A stretch of DNA of 64,000 bases from Cheiracanthium punctorium (GCA_038373885.1 JAWZYV010011903.1:62001-126000), one strand, 5' to 3'; numbered from the stretch's first letter, positions 38,341 to 50,672 are shown. Numbers and translations: made by a program. Notes: generated by a model from the letters alone, not told the origin.

Positions 38341-38847
38341 AAAAACCCAAAACTTGTCATGTCTCTAGATCTTACATAGACAAACAGACCGAAGACCCAC
38401 AGAATGACACCACCCCTTGAGCAACAAACTGGTCACCTTATAAAGTTAGCAAAGTAGGACGGTTATAAAGTGAATTTTCAGAAAAGTCGTCAACGTTACC
38501 AGGTTCCAGTGTACAAAGGCTCAAAATAAAACTAGGAAGCTGGCAGCAAGAATTACACTAAACTTACAGCAAAATCTTAAATTTTTGTTATAATGGTGTA
38601 AATAGCAGTTGCATATTACTTTACTCAAAAAAAGAAGAGTCAATAACACAATGAGAAGAACAACAACAACAAAGCTTCACTTCTCTAGTAAATATTTTAC
38701 AATTTTGCAGCTAAACTTGCAGCAAAAACTATTGATCATCATTGCTGTTTGGGTTAATTTCACAGTTTTATGTGGTAGCACACAACTTTTTTGAGCCCTA
38801 CACTGTACATCGATGTATAAGGCACACAGCAAATAGCTCCACCTTAC

Positions 38848-39458
38848 CTCGTATCTCCCACCGGAACATGCCAGCGAAAGAGCCGTGTCCTTTGTCCTCT
38901 CCGATTGGGCTTCCACATCTGCAGCATGGTTGAGCAAGATCTCCACCACGCCAGCGTGCCCTGCAGTTGCTGCCAGCATGAGGGGCGTGAACCCCTTCTT
39001 GTCCCTGTGTTCAATGTCTGCTCCCCTAGACAACAGGAGGCTCACCAGCTCCTCGTGTCCGCCCGCACACGCGAGGGTGAGTGCCGTGTCGTGGTTACTG
39101 TCCGTCTGAGAGTTCAAGTCCAGGGGCGGATAGAGCGGAGGAGGTGCCGGCGTGGAGGGAGATGCCGCCGCCGCCGCCGCTGTGGCATGCGTTAGGTGGG
39201 GGAGGTGGTGAGTGATGCACTGCTCGTTGTTGCTCGCCGACACCTGGATGGGCACACAGGGCGTCACAGAGGGAGCAAAGTTGCAAAAAGCAAGGGGAAC
39301 TGATGTGGTTGACGCACTCACGCCTGAGGGAAGGGAGGACATAGACAGGCTGCGAGTTTTGCCACCGGAAGCTGCCGCCATGTTTAGACAGGTGTCGCTG
39401 CAGTGGGCTCCTTGTTGTTGTATCACATTCAAATTGCCTGCTAGTTGAGTAGTTGGCG
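38848..39458 (-). CDS. mask: mask exon i: end of linker and first repeats of ankyrin block 2
   Basis: 611 bp. It enters with two bases of an Ala codon (aatttttctag acceptor) and leaves in phase 0 at TACGAG|GTAAGG. It encodes a Ser/Ala/Pro-rich linker with a nine-alanine run, then YPPLDLNSQTDSNHDTALTL and the block 2 repeats LACAGGHEELVSLLLSRGAD, KKGFTPLMLAATAGH, EAQSERTKDTALSLACSGGR. This stretch has higher GC than its surroundings. Several long plus-strand reading frames over it are shadows. Confidence 0.94.
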
Positions 39459-42002
39459 CTAGAAAAATTACATTGAAATAAAAAATGATTAAATATATAT
39501 AAAAATGACAAAGCGATATCTATTTCAGACATGCAACAATACACTATAGGAAGATTCTACAGTAATGTGTCATATTTGTACATTTTGTTTTCTTCTAAAG
39601 TTCTTTTTTATTAGCTCAGCATTAGAAATTCTTAAACTTTTTAAAAATGAATACCCTGCAAAATTATAGCAGTATTAATTAATAATTTTATAAAACCTGT
39701 AACGCATGTAACAACTTACCTCCATAAATTGTTACACATGGTACATTTTTTTTAGAAATTGATAATTATAAAGTGCAATAAGGTAATAATAACAAAATTA
39801 ATTTTTTTTTTATGCTGAGCTTACTAATTAAGACCTGTAGAGGGAAAAAAATTATGATGTTGTACACATTATGGTGGAATCATCCTATTTTAAAATATAT
39901 TAATGACTAGTAGTGATTAAAAGTTAAGGTATATATAAAAAAGGTAGTAAAATATTAATAAAGTTATTAAAAAAAACTAATTATAAAAATAAATAGAATG
40001 AAACCTCAAATATAATTATGATGTTAGTCATTATATAATTAGGAATTATTAGAATATCATTGATATTTTCTCCCTCTTTCGTTATGTTGCATGCCAAAGC
40101 ACTAAACTTGAGGCTAGAGCCTAGCATAAGCGGTTGGCACTGCGATCATTGATAAAATTTCTGTACCTCTTTTTCACTCAGACATTCTCTTTATTTCTAG
40201 TGTAGTGTTGCGCACTAAAAAGTTGCATAATATTGTGTTTTCATAACTTTTTTTAATGAGTTCTAATTTTGACTTTCCTTTGAAATCAAAGAATTAAAAA
40301 ATATTTTTGTTAAAAGTTATTGGTGAAGTTTTTTTGACTACATACCTCTTAACTAATCTAGATATCCAAAAGTAATATTTCATGAAAATAATTCAGTTTC
40401 TCTAACCAATTATAACTTTTCCTCATTTTAATTCAAATCAATTCCTGTATTCCATTTAGTTTTCTAAAATTAGCTCTCGTTTTCAGATATTCTTAAATTC
40501 TTATATTTTAATTTCAAAATTAATACTACTTTGGTAAATTATCTTTAAATTCACACTTTCTAGTCCGAAATTTTATTTTTTGGCAGTTTTATTTATCTAT
40601 TTTTGTTTAAAAAAGGTCTGGAGAACAAATTATGCTGCTAACAGTAAACACAGACTTTTTACATCTTTTAATTATATTACCGCAAACATTTATATATCAG
40701 TAAAAGATAAGTTTTTTAAATTTTTGTTAAAAAAATTTTGTAACCCCCAACTTATTTAGCCTACACACTTTAGTAATCAGAATATTCTCAGACTTGGATA
40801 ACACTTTAACTTTCAATTATATTATTTCAGCTGAATTCATAAAAATTATTAACTTATTACTAATCTTCCTTTACAACTTTTCATTTCAGACGCACTTAAG
40901 TATATTTCACAATAGTAATTTAAATGTGCAACTCTATCAAATTCCTTCAAAAAGCTTTCCAGGATAATTTAATAACTTGCACAATTTACAAAACGTTGAA
41001 TTTTCAAGGTTTATTTACTGAGGCTGGGAAAGAAATTCCTAAATGCCCTAATATTTAATTAATCATTTTGAAAATATGCATATTTGTACAGTTTTTAATT
41101 GATCCCTAATGAGTGGTTTTCGATATTATCAATTCAATCATAAGGTTAAGTTTAAAAGAACAGTTCATGCATATCTAGCTGCACATACTAAATTTTACTG
41201 TTTTGATGTATAGTTTTTTTTCTTTTAATTCTTTAATTAAAAAATTATCATACCAGCTATAACTAACCATATACTGTAAAGCTTAAGTCAATTTTCTATA
41301 AACAAAACTGTTCAAACTGTTGGAGGGCATAAAAGCTACAACTGAAAGTATTTTATTTGCATTATTAAATATACAAGGGGGTAAAAAATACATAATACAA
41401 AAAGAGAAAGAGCAAATTTCAGATGCCTCAAGAGCAGTATTAAGTGCCATATGTCATTAACTGGCAATGTTCAAATCAAACAGCGCCAGTTACTACTGAT
41501 TAACTCTTCAGTTAAACCATAACTGTGATCTTTGATTGAAAGCACCACAAGGTCATTCACATTATAAATCAGTTTTTGTGACATAAGTGGCAAAGAGAAT
41601 ACTTGGCACACAGCATATTAAGAATCATATTCAGGGAATTAAATTGGAATTCGCCTAAGGGTCAGTTACAGCAATACGTTTCTCAGGGGGAAAAGCATTT
41701 TAAAAATAATATAAAGCCAGGTTCTGACATTCCTGATGCAGACAGATGTATCGATCTTGTTTATGGCAGATGCATTAACTTCTGATTTGCATTCTTTTAT
41801 TTTTTAATTCCTCTCTCTGGGTCAAGTTACTGGGATGCTCAAGCCTATCAATATCCTCAGCCTCTCTTTGGGTAAAAATTAAGCATGCATCTTTATAGTT
41901 AGCTTCTGGGCTTGCTTAGTTGGTATTTTATAAAGCTATCAGCAGCATAATTTAAACTACTAGTACTATTCTAAAAACATAGTATAAACAGAACCGACAT
42001 AC
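39459..42002. other. Mask intron between exons h and i, nothing recognised
   Basis: 2.5 kb, AT-rich. I see no terminal inverted repeats and no coding similarity. A small reading frame at 41603-41785 is not supported. Confidence 0.5.
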
Positions 42003-42845
42003 CAGTCATGATATCACCCAGCGTTTCATGAAGTGTTCTGGCAGGGGCTGCAACCATAAGGCCTTCATCGAGTGGCAAATTGTGATTGAAAGCTGATCCA
42101 CAACTTGTCGCTATGGATACTGAGGCTGGTATCGAGACTGGCGAGACTGCAATGGAGACTGGAAAAGCCGGAGCCGCCATCCCACTGAGCGTTAGGACAC
42201 CAGTGCCATCTATGGGAATGTTCCCGACTAACGTACAGGATGTCTCACCACATGCAGCGGTGAACTGCTGCTTGATCAGTTGTTGCTGCGTCTGCTGGGA
42301 TTGCTGCAGCGATGGCAGAGGGTTCTGATTCACTATGAGCGACTGCTGCTGAACTTTGTTTGTCTTCCCTTTCAAAAGTTTCGCATTCTTCTCAAACTGC
42401 TGTGATGGGGGCAATGGTTGTTGAGGAGGCACACCCTGAGGAGGCTGAGGAGGCAATTGTTGTTGTTGTTGTTGTTGCGGCTGCTGCTGTTGTTGTGGTT
42501 TGGGGTTGGGGTTGTGGTGGTGGCGGCGGCGGAGGTTGTTGCTGCTGCTGTGGCTGCCGTTTTGCATCTTGCTCTATGACCTGAAGTTGGCCTTGCTGAA
42601 TGAAATGTTGATGTTGGAGTTGTTGCTGTAGTAAAGCTTGCCCAACAGTCACTGGATCATACATGGGAATTGCATGAGTTTGGGTACTGTCAGAGGTCAG
42701 CTTTATACCTCCCATTGCATGCACTATTCCAGCAATAGTACCTTCACAATACTTTGTGCCTCTAAGAGTAAGATTCTGTGTAAATTCAGATAACACAAAC
42801 TGCTGCTGAGAATGCTGATGCAGCAACTGCTGCTGTAATTGGATT

Positions 42846-42883
<38 letters not shown>

Positions 42884-43968
42884 CTGATCACCAAACACTA
42901 CATTTCTCAAATTAAGTTTTCCCATTTCTTCAGCCACATGGAACTGCGATTCAATTTGAATATCGTTTTGTAATTGGGCAGTAGTCTGTACTTGAAAAGG
43001 TTGCGGAGATGTTTGTTGCTTGACTACAGTTTTAGCTTGCTTAGCCGGCTTACCAGCTCGTGTCTTACAATAATCAGCAGCTGGCGTTGTAGTAGTGATC
43101 ACTGCTTGCTGTAATATTTTAGCCATTTGTTGATTGGCCGGTGAATTTGCCTGCTGCAGGGCCTGGTTGTATAGTTGCTGAGAGTTAATAGTTGGAGTAA
43201 AAGTCAGGCTGTTAGCACTCGTCGTTAACTGAAGGTTTAAGCCCATCTGGCTTGACATAGTAGTAACATCAGTAAGAGTCGAGAGCGTATCAATGTCTAA
43301 AACGGTATCTGTGTTAAAAATCAACTGCTGAGTTCCCGCTACAGTAGCTAAATTTGAAAGTGCATTATTATTATTAGTAGTAGTGTTATTGGTATTAGCT
43401 ATGGAAGGAAGGGTCGGCGATCCAGTAATTATAGTACCTATTTGTATGCCCTGGGGGTGCGACGTTTGCTGGTGTTGGGCCGTTAATAAGAGCTGTGCTT
43501 GCGCTTTCTCCTGGAGTTCCCTTTCGACTCTTTGCAATTCTTCCAGAATCTGTTGCTTCTGCAAGATCTGTTCCTCTGGACTGGGATGCAACATCTCTGC
43601 TTTCTTCATCATGCTATTGATGCAGGCCTCGAGCCTTTCACTGGGCTTCAATCCTTTGTCGTCTGTCTCTATGTTCCCCCCTCCTCCCGCACTTACGAAA
43701 GCGGACAGTTCGTTCTCTATCATGCATTTGTGACCTCCAGTCTCCGATTGGATGGACATCGAATTAGCCTGTGCAGCAGCATTCGTTTTGCTCCTGTAGT
43801 AGCGTGACTGCACAACATTGTTATTATCACAGAACGTTGTAGACGAAGAGGAGGGGGCTTCGTTATTTTTAACAAGAGTGCTCTTTCTCTGCGTGGATTT
43901 CTGCTTTGGAACTGTCTGGGGAGCAGAATTTGGTAATGCATCACGCAGGATATCTTGAATGCGTGGTA
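42003..43968 (-). CDS. mask: mask exon h: long Gln-rich linker exon, contains one-base frame break
   Basis: 1,966 bp from a tgttctttcag acceptor to ATGACTG|GTATGT. The first part encodes VPRIQDILRDALPNSAPQ, then an amphipathic stretch SERLEACINSMMKKAEMLHP...EELQRVERELQEKAQAQLLL that matches the conserved coiled coil of the human linker. Long Gln, Asn/Thr and Pro tracts follow. The second part ends with DEGLMVAAPARTLHETLGDI, matching vertebrate DGLMVATPAQTLTDTLDD. The two halves are in different frames. One extra base, or two missing, is needed between about 42392 and 42570; the best candidate is the CCAAACC run at 42497-42503. With that base ignored, the phase to the next exon is correct. An assembly or sequencing indel is most likely; a tiny intron or true frameshift is possible. 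Confidence 0.88.
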
Positions 43969-44143
43969 CTGAAAGAACATAGGGAATCATGACACATAGA
44001 ACAAGGAAAATGCGTAAAAACTATCTTAAATTAGAGTCTTATATGCTATAACTATGTCTAGGTAGTGTGCAAATACTGCTATTCATACTTCACAAGGCTA
44101 AATTTTAGAAAAGATAATATCTGTGTTTTAAGAATAAACTAAC

Positions 44144-44243
44144 CTGTTTGAACATTCCCCAAATAAGGAGTACTAGAAACTGAATTTTGATCAGATTCTT
44201 GTGGAAGGAAGAGTGGAAGCCCATGTGGAGGAACCCTGGGAGC
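44144..44243 (-). CDS. mask: mask exon g: linker (APRVPPHGLPLFLPQESDQN)
   Basis: 100 bp, 33 codons plus one base, between a tttgaaacag acceptor and a CAAACAG|GTTAGT donor. The peptide APRVPPHGLPLFLPQESDQN corresponds to the vertebrate PRVPTHTLAMVVPPQEPD segment. It is too short to be seen as an open reading frame and was found by following the phases between exon f and the large Gln-rich exon. Confidence 0.85.
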
Positions 44244-44860
44244 CTGTTTCAAAAGAAATGGATGAGTTAGAGATTGCCTTAAGAAATCTTAAGAGCATTA
44301 GTTTAAACTTTGAAAAAAAGAGTCACACATACAATTCATATATATCATTTCAGTTCATGGTTTTTATTTTATGAACTCAATAATGATGGCATACCTGCCA
44401 ACCTCCTTAAGCCGAAAACAAGAAAACTCGGGTTGAAAAAGCAGAAGATTTCATAAAAAATCAGACGATCATTTTTAAATATAAGAAGTAAAAACAGAAG
44501 ACCCCAAGTTTAGCACAATTTCGCATTATTTTTAATATTAGTAATGCATAGAAATAAAAACAAAATTAGATAGTAATACAAAAGCGCTTACCTGAAATTT
44601 TTATACAAAATGAAAACAGATGTATGCACAATGATGAAAACACAAATATAAAAAAAATTAAATAAATTGAAATTTGACTTTATTTTTAACCGAAGTACGT
44701 TGAAAAATGAACAGATTAAAATTTTATTTAGCTGGTTCAAAGTAGCTTTTTTAGCTTTTACTAATAGTTCATCAGAAAAACTATTTTCATAAAAGTATGT
44801 TAGCTTTACACACAAATAAATTTTCTAATGATGAATTAATGAGGAACGAAATAAAGTTCT

Positions 44861-44899
<39 letters not shown>

Positions 44900-45094
44900 C
44901 TATCAATAAAAGATTTGTTTACAAACATTTTGACCTCACTCATACAACAGCACTGTGCTGTTAGCTGTTGAAATGATTACCTTAATAAATTACTTTGAAA
45001 TGGATTTATTTATTTACTAATTTTTTTAGCATAGTTTGCAATACAATTTAATATATCAACTAAAATTTAAACAAAATAACGGAAGATTTTATCT

Positions 45095-47713
45095 CAGGGA
45101 TGCTACAGCCAAAACCTCAGTTTGTCTCAGCATTGTCTCAGTCAAAATCTCTTTTTGTCTCAGTTTGTCTCAATCAAAATCCCTTTTTGTCTTAGTTTGT
45201 CGCAATCAAAATTCCTTTTTTTCTCGGTATGTCTCAACTAAAATTCATTTTTTCAAGTTTGTCTCTCAACGAATTTTATTTATTTTATCTCAGTTTATCT
45301 CTAAAATAATTTTTTTTCCCCCCATCAATTTGATAATTAAAAGAAAGTTCAAGAAAAAAGAACCAAACAGTACGACGATTCTTAGGCTTAAACCAGGGAT
45401 CACAATGTTTAGAATGCCAGAAAATTTGAAATGCAATAAAAATAAATTAGGGGACTCGAGGGGATTTTTAAATAACATAAACCATGCTTGCCAGCACATC
45501 ATGATTAAATTTGGTACATCTGGTACCTAAAAAATATAAGAAGTATACATAAGAACTCTGAAATCATAATTTTGAGCAACCTACTCATATCAGAGATGCC
45601 ACAAATAAAATAGCAAAAAAGAGGAAATTGTGCATGAATAAACAAAAATAGTGGAAAAAGAAGAAATCCTACGCAAATAAAACAAATAAGTGGAGCATAT
45701 TTTAGAAAAATGTAATGTATGGAAAAAGGGGAAAAAAAAAAAACATTTAGTTCATCTTTTGTTTGCTTTCATAAATATTTTATTTTTCATTGACAAAATA
45801 TTTTTTGTTTCAACTATTTCACATCATTTTAATTTACGTCTGAACCTGCTCTATTTAGCAAAGTTTTTCCTTTACTGCTTTCTTCGAAATCAGTAATTTA
45901 AATTTGAAATAGGAGTTCATTTTTATTCTTACAGCATAGGAGATTTAAATTAAGGAATGCTAAAGGAAAAATACTAATTTTCAAGACAGATGGAAAAAGA
46001 TTGAAATTGAGAGAGGCTGGAAATAAATATTTAATTACTGCTGGAAAAAAACAAACACCATGAAATTTTTAGAAAAATTCTTAAACAATAGAAAGCTACA
46101 AGGGATAATATTCATTCTGACGATGGATGAAGAAAGATTGAAACAAAAGAGCATAAAAAGGGATTTCTGCCAATTTATAATATAAAGAAAGCCAAGGCTT
46201 TATGCGGATCTCCAGAAAAGTAAACATGCATTTTTACTCTCATGGCACAAGAGGTTTAAACAATGGAAAGCTATATTAAAAATAGTCATTCTCAAGATGG
46301 ATAGAAAAAGATTGAAATTTGACAGGAACTGAGAATCTGCGATTTTCGCCACGTGAGCGATCTTTTTTTAAAAAAAAACAGCAAACAAGGAGAAATGTAC
46401 TACCTGTAACCAGTCTATAGGGGAAAAAATAATAACCAAATAAGTATAAAATAAGTGTCAATTTTTACTATTTATGGCACTACAGGTTTTTAAAAAATAT
46501 GCTAAAGTTAAACTATTAATGATCAAATATAGATGGAAAAAGATTTAAATTCACATGTCGTATTAGCTATCGTAATAAATTTTATATAAGGGATATTTTG
46601 TATTCTTAATAACAAATTTTAAAAAATAAACGTAAAATAGGGGTCATTTTTTAATTTTATGGCACTGGAGGCTTAAACAATGGAAGGCTACAAGAGAAAT
46701 ATTGATTCTGAATATGGATGAAAAAAGATTGAAACGGACAGGGGAGCAAAAGAGATTTTTAGCGATTTATAAAATAAACAAAACCACGGTTTTATACGGA
46801 TCTCCAGAAAAGTAATGAGCAATTTTTATTCTCATTGCACCAGAAGTTTAAACAATGGAAGGCTGTAGAAAAAATATTCATTCTCAAGATGAATGGAGAA
46901 AGATTGAAACTGACTGGAGGAACATAAAACCTGCGATTTTCACAATTAATAATAATTTAAAAAAAAATCAAGTAGGCAGAAAACTCACATGCCATAAGCA
47001 GTCCATAGAAAAGAAAAAATAAATAATAAAAAAGGAATTAAATTAAAAATAAAGGTCAATTTTTACTCTTATGAAGTAGAGATTAAAAAATAAAGGATTA
47101 ATACGGATGGGTAAAAACTATTGTATTAGCTATTGTAATAAATTTTATATAAGTGTTAATAATTTGTATTCTTAAAGGCACCCAGTTTTAAACAAAGAAA
47201 TATCAAGAGAAAAATATTCAATTTCAAGAGGAGTATTTCAATTCAGTAGCATAATGCTTTCAAAAGTAGCAAAATTTGCGAAAATTCTCAAGATTTGGCA
47301 ACACTGAATCCATTCTGACAAAGGAATAATGCGTTCAGAGGTAGATGATTCGCCTAATTTCGTATTTGGATGGATATCGGCTAGTTGGGTGGTAAGAGGC
47401 AGTAAGAGGAAAAGAATTTCTTTCCTCCCCACGTGGTAGATACGAAATGAGCGTGTTTGCTGCAGTAGGTGTAACGTAGACCGGAAACTCAACTGTGAAC
47501 CCACCCCCCTTTACACCAGGAGCTTTTCTTTCTCCAATACCAACTCTCAACATGTGGTCGCGCGGTGCGCGCTCCCATGAGTCAGATTCAAAATTACTCA
47601 TGTTCGCTGTTTTGGCGCAGAATTGCACAGATACGGCCGAAATCGTACCGAATGTCGCAAAATGTCGCAGGCCGGCGTTTTTGTCTCAGTTCGTCGCAAA
47701 TGTCGCATCCCTG
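45095..47713. mobile_element. 2.6-kb hAT-like element nested in the previous one, with internal tandem repeats
   Basis: Ends CAGGGATGCTAC and GTCGCATCCCTG, flanked by a perfect TTATCT at 45089-45094 and 47714-47719. Inside are a second start-like motif CAGAGATGCCAC at 45591 (as in the MITE at 2080-2657) and degenerate tandem units of about 180-230 bp, each with GGCAC.AGAGGTTTAAACAATG and AGATGGA.AAAAGATTGAAA. No transposase recognised. The GTCTCAGT motif occurs near both ends. Confidence 0.75.
45108..45305 (+). repeat. 32-bp minisatellite, about six units
   Basis: Units of the form AAAATCCCTTTTTGTCTCAG followed by TTTGTCTCAATC, decaying to the right. Part of the left end of the element 45095-47713. 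Confidence 0.8.
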
Positions 47714-47799
47714 TTATCTTCTGGCAGAAGACCAGAAGATAGCTTAAAAAAACAGAAGTCTTCTGTCAAAACCAGAAGAGTTGGCTGGTATGTGATGGC

Positions 47800-48579
47800 C
47801 CTCAAACTCATTGATCAATATAGATTTCTAAAAATTAAAGCTTATTTACAGCCCCTGACTCAATTAATATGACTATCAGAATACATTTTCATCTTTATTT
47901 TAAGGAGAAACTTCAATGAATAAACTGCTGAAAATGAAAAAAAAATTACAGTAGTGGTAACTCTTTTGTAAATATTTTATATGAAATTTTTATATACCTT
48001 ATATAATAGTAGCAAAATACCCTGATTTAATTGGATAGTTGGATATTCCCAGAAAATCTGATTCCTACATTGAAATGTGGAATTCGCAAAGTATCTCATT
48101 TTGATGGTTATGACAAATTACATGCAGCTTCCGATATAATTTTATCTAGGTATTTCTGTGACTTTTTGTCTCTAATCTCATTTAAATTATGGCAATTCTA
48201 TTTGCAATTTCCCCAATAGCACAGATGGCCACAACAGTCACTGTGATGTGACCATGGTCACCAACAAACAGTCACAAAGTGACACTACTGTGAAGTCATT
48301 ATGTGACTGCTGATTCTTGTAAGTTTAAACCTGGCTCAACAAGCAATTTTTTTAATAATGAGAAAATAAAGATTAAATCTTGTTTCAGGAATTTTTAGAC
48401 TTTCATTTGAAAGAAATTAATTTTGTGAATTTAAAAATGCATTTGTACATGTAATTTATCACAGAATAAAACATTATGCTTGCTGAGGAATGTGATGAGG
48501 GAGAGAGACATAATAAGTTATCTTTTGTTGGAGGGAGGGGGGGGGGGGGGCAACACGTAAAGAGGTTAGGAACTGCTGC
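47800..48579. other. Mask intron, nothing firmly recognised
   Basis: Intron between exons f and g. Contains short GTGAC/GTCAC-rich sequence at 48225-48320 and a G run near 48540. Nothing coding. Confidence 0.5.
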
Positions 48580-49559
48580 TACCCATACAGCACATAAGCT
48601 TAAATCAAGCTTAACATTTCTTTCAATTTGACGTATTAATACAAGCTTGACAGTTCAATTCACTTTAAGCTTGCAGCAAGCTTGGAGTTACAAAAAAATG
48701 AGTCAGCAAATATTTTCCTGCCGAATTTAAGTCATTTGAACTGTAAAGCTTGAATACAACTTGACTGCTTGATTTGGAAATCCACATAACAAATAATTTA
48801 TCATCAGTCATAAAAGTACTTGACCACAGAATAAAAAAAAAAGATTCTATAATTCCAAATATTGAAATTCCTCAAAATAAAATACCAATGTACTACAAAA
48901 TTGATTTCAAAATTAGTCGTTTGTCTCGATTTTAACCAATATTGCCCAACATGAGTGTTGCGATATTAAAAGTTTTAAAATGTGTGCTGCTTTTAAGTTT
49001 ATATTATGCTTATTTCAATATTAGTAGAGTCTATAAATCACACATAGCATTATTTTAATTTTGATTCATCCCATGGAAAAATAAAAGAGGGAGATCGGCA
49101 TCAGCCAATACTGATCGATCTCGCCAAAAAACGACATGACAACCATAACAGTCACGTCAAACTTTAGTCATGTCACCGTGAGTCAAAATTGGCATGGTGG
49201 TTAAGATGCTGGCTTCCCGAGATTGATCCCAGTCACGGACGCTAGACGAGAATAGATTAAAATGACTTGAGGTTTCAGCGTAGAGGGGGAAATGCGTGGA
49301 AAAATAAAATGTATGGGGTGGGTTTGCCAACCGGCGCCCCATGTATTCAGGAAAATTCTTTAAGTTTGAATTAAACTTGCTATGTCAAGCTTGATTCAAG
49401 CTTGTTACGTCAAGCTAAATGCAAGTTGGGCAAGTGTAAACTTGAACACTTGATTCAAGCTTGCATTAAGCTTACAAACTTGAAATTTTCAAGCTTAATT
49501 CAAGTTTATTATCAAGCTTACTGCAAGTTTGATGCAAATTTGCTGTGCTGTCTGGGTAT
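48580..49559. mobile_element. Inverted-repeat element rich in AAGCTT/CAAGCTTG motifs
   Basis: Termini TACCCATACAGCACA and TGTGCTGTCTGGGTA. Both ends (48595-48780 and 49360-49540) are built of degenerate subrepeats around CAAGCTTGATTCAAGCTTG. The centre is unrelated AT-rich sequence carrying a SINE. Lies about 140 bp from mask exon f. Confidence 0.75.
49170..49345 (+). mobile_element. tRNA-derived SINE inside the AAGCTT element
   Basis: TTGGCATGGTGGTTAAGATG resembles a Pol III A box and GAGATTGATCCC a B box, 24 bp apart. About 120 bp of body follows. It lacks a folded acceptor stem, so it is not a functional tRNA gene. Confidence 0.6.
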
Positions 49560-49702
49560 AGAAGACAATTTACAACTTGGTTTTACTATTTGAGTGGTTT
49601 CTCCGAGTTCATAAAAACGAGCACTGACTGTATTATTCCATGGCTTTTCATGACCCAGACTGCAATAAAAAAAAAAAAAACAGGAAGAGAAAGGCCACTT
49701 AC

Positions 49703-49852
49703 TTCAGTCGTTTCTAAGGAAGGATTAGGAATCTGTGCCATGTCAGGTGGTGGCGGTGGAGTATTCAGTAAGCTGTTGGGATAGTCAAGTAACAACTGCA
49801 CCACTGCAGTGTGGCCACCTTTAGCTGCTTCTATCAGCATTGTAGAATTGTC
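49703..49852 (-). CDS. mask: mask exon f: last repeat of ankyrin block 1 and start of linker
   Basis: 150 bp, 50 codons, phase 0 (tttttgtag acceptor; ACTGAA|GTAAGT donor). It encodes DNSTMLIEAAKGGHTAVVQL followed by LLDYPNSLLN and a five-proline run. This is where the vertebrate proteins leave the first ankyrin block for the low-complexity linker. Confidence 0.94.
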
Positions 49853-50489
49853 CTACAAAAATAAAATACATATGCATGAACAAAAGAACACTAAACAACT
49901 TTAAGAAAACAAAGCAATCAAGCTTTTGTTACTAATAGGATAGATTTTCTGCTTCGCTGCACTTTAAATAAGTTAATGCTTAAGGCTGTATATTGAAGAT
50001 AAATAACATGCTTTGCAGTCTTGATACATAAATTGAAATAACTAATTCCACCAGAGACTCAAAAAAATAAACAAATAAAATAAATTTTAAAAAGTCAGGA
50101 TGATTCTTCATACGTTGCATTATATATTGGGGAAAAATATGTTATGAAACTGCCAGAAAAATTTCTTAAACATATAATTGCAAAAATTCTCTTTTTCTCT
50201 CTCATTTATTATTATTATTATTATTTTTTTTTTAATGAGTGACATTTTGCAAAATTTTTGACTTTTAAGATTTTTTTCTCTCTTAAATTAGAGATGAGTG
50301 GCAAATTTAAAAAAGAGAGAGAAGAAATCATACACAAAGCAAAATTTAGGACAACAGAAAATATTGCACTAGTGAAAATTATACAAAACAATACTTAAAA
50401 AGAATAAAATTAACCCTTGTCGTGTGTCTACTCTTGGCTACCAAACGCTTTTTTCACGTTCCAGGCATGTCTGCTCTTACACAGGGGAG
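49853..50489. other. Mask intron, nothing recognised
   Basis: Upstream of exon f. Short ATT microsatellite at 50207-50225. Confidence 0.5.
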
Positions 50490-50672
50490 GGATTGCCCTT
50501 CGTGGGGGGACTTTCTAAGGGGTCCTAACCCGTATTTAAGCAAAATTTCTGAGAAAACCATGGAAAAGTCTGTTGGATTGGCAGACGCAACCTAGTTTCG
50601 AATGAGGCACCTTTCGTCTCCCATTTCAAAGCGCTGCTAGCACTATGCCACTGGTGGGGCCAACAATTATGT
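50490..50672 (-). mobile_element. tRNA-derived SINE, copy 2
   Basis: Minus strand: AGTGGCATAGTGCTAGCAGC (A-box-like), CTCATTCGAAACTAGG (B-box-like), then a body with GGTTTTCTC and the tail TTAGGACCCCTTAGAAAGTC as in copy 1 at 36970-37160. Confidence 0.65.

Larger units (their letters stand above)
28586..38847. other. 10.3-kb mask intron packed with mobile elements
   Basis: Between exons i and j. Holds the long terminal inverted pair 29170/37944, two Tc1-like remnants, two satellite blocks, an hAT MITE, a foldback MITE and a SINE, each listed separately. Segments 29300-30240, 31500-32130 and 37170-37800 show nothing I recognise. 29330-29830 is GC-richer than its surroundings. Confidence 0.7.
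44390..47792. mobile_element. hAT-like element with 6-bp duplication, host of a second insertion
   Basis: Termini CATACCTGCCAAC and GTTGGCTGGTATG, flanked by a perfect TGATGG at 44384-44389 and 47793-47798. The termini resemble those of the hAT copies at 52891 and 58710 (CAGACTTGCCAAC). Element sequence proper is about 780 bp; the rest is the nested element 45095-47713. Contains a T run of about 35 at 44865. Confidence 0.78.

Noticed and set aside
38742..39448. Plus-strand reading frames, one rich in Arg
   Set aside because: Antisense of mask exon i, which is unusually GC-rich.
42086..43807. Several plus-strand reading frames of 74-116 codons
   Set aside because: Shadows of the Gln-rich mask exon; low stop frequency comes from CAG/CAA-rich sequence on the other strand.
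49170..49230. Possible tRNA gene
   Set aside because: A- and B-box-like motifs are present but no cloverleaf can be drawn; better explained as a SINE head.
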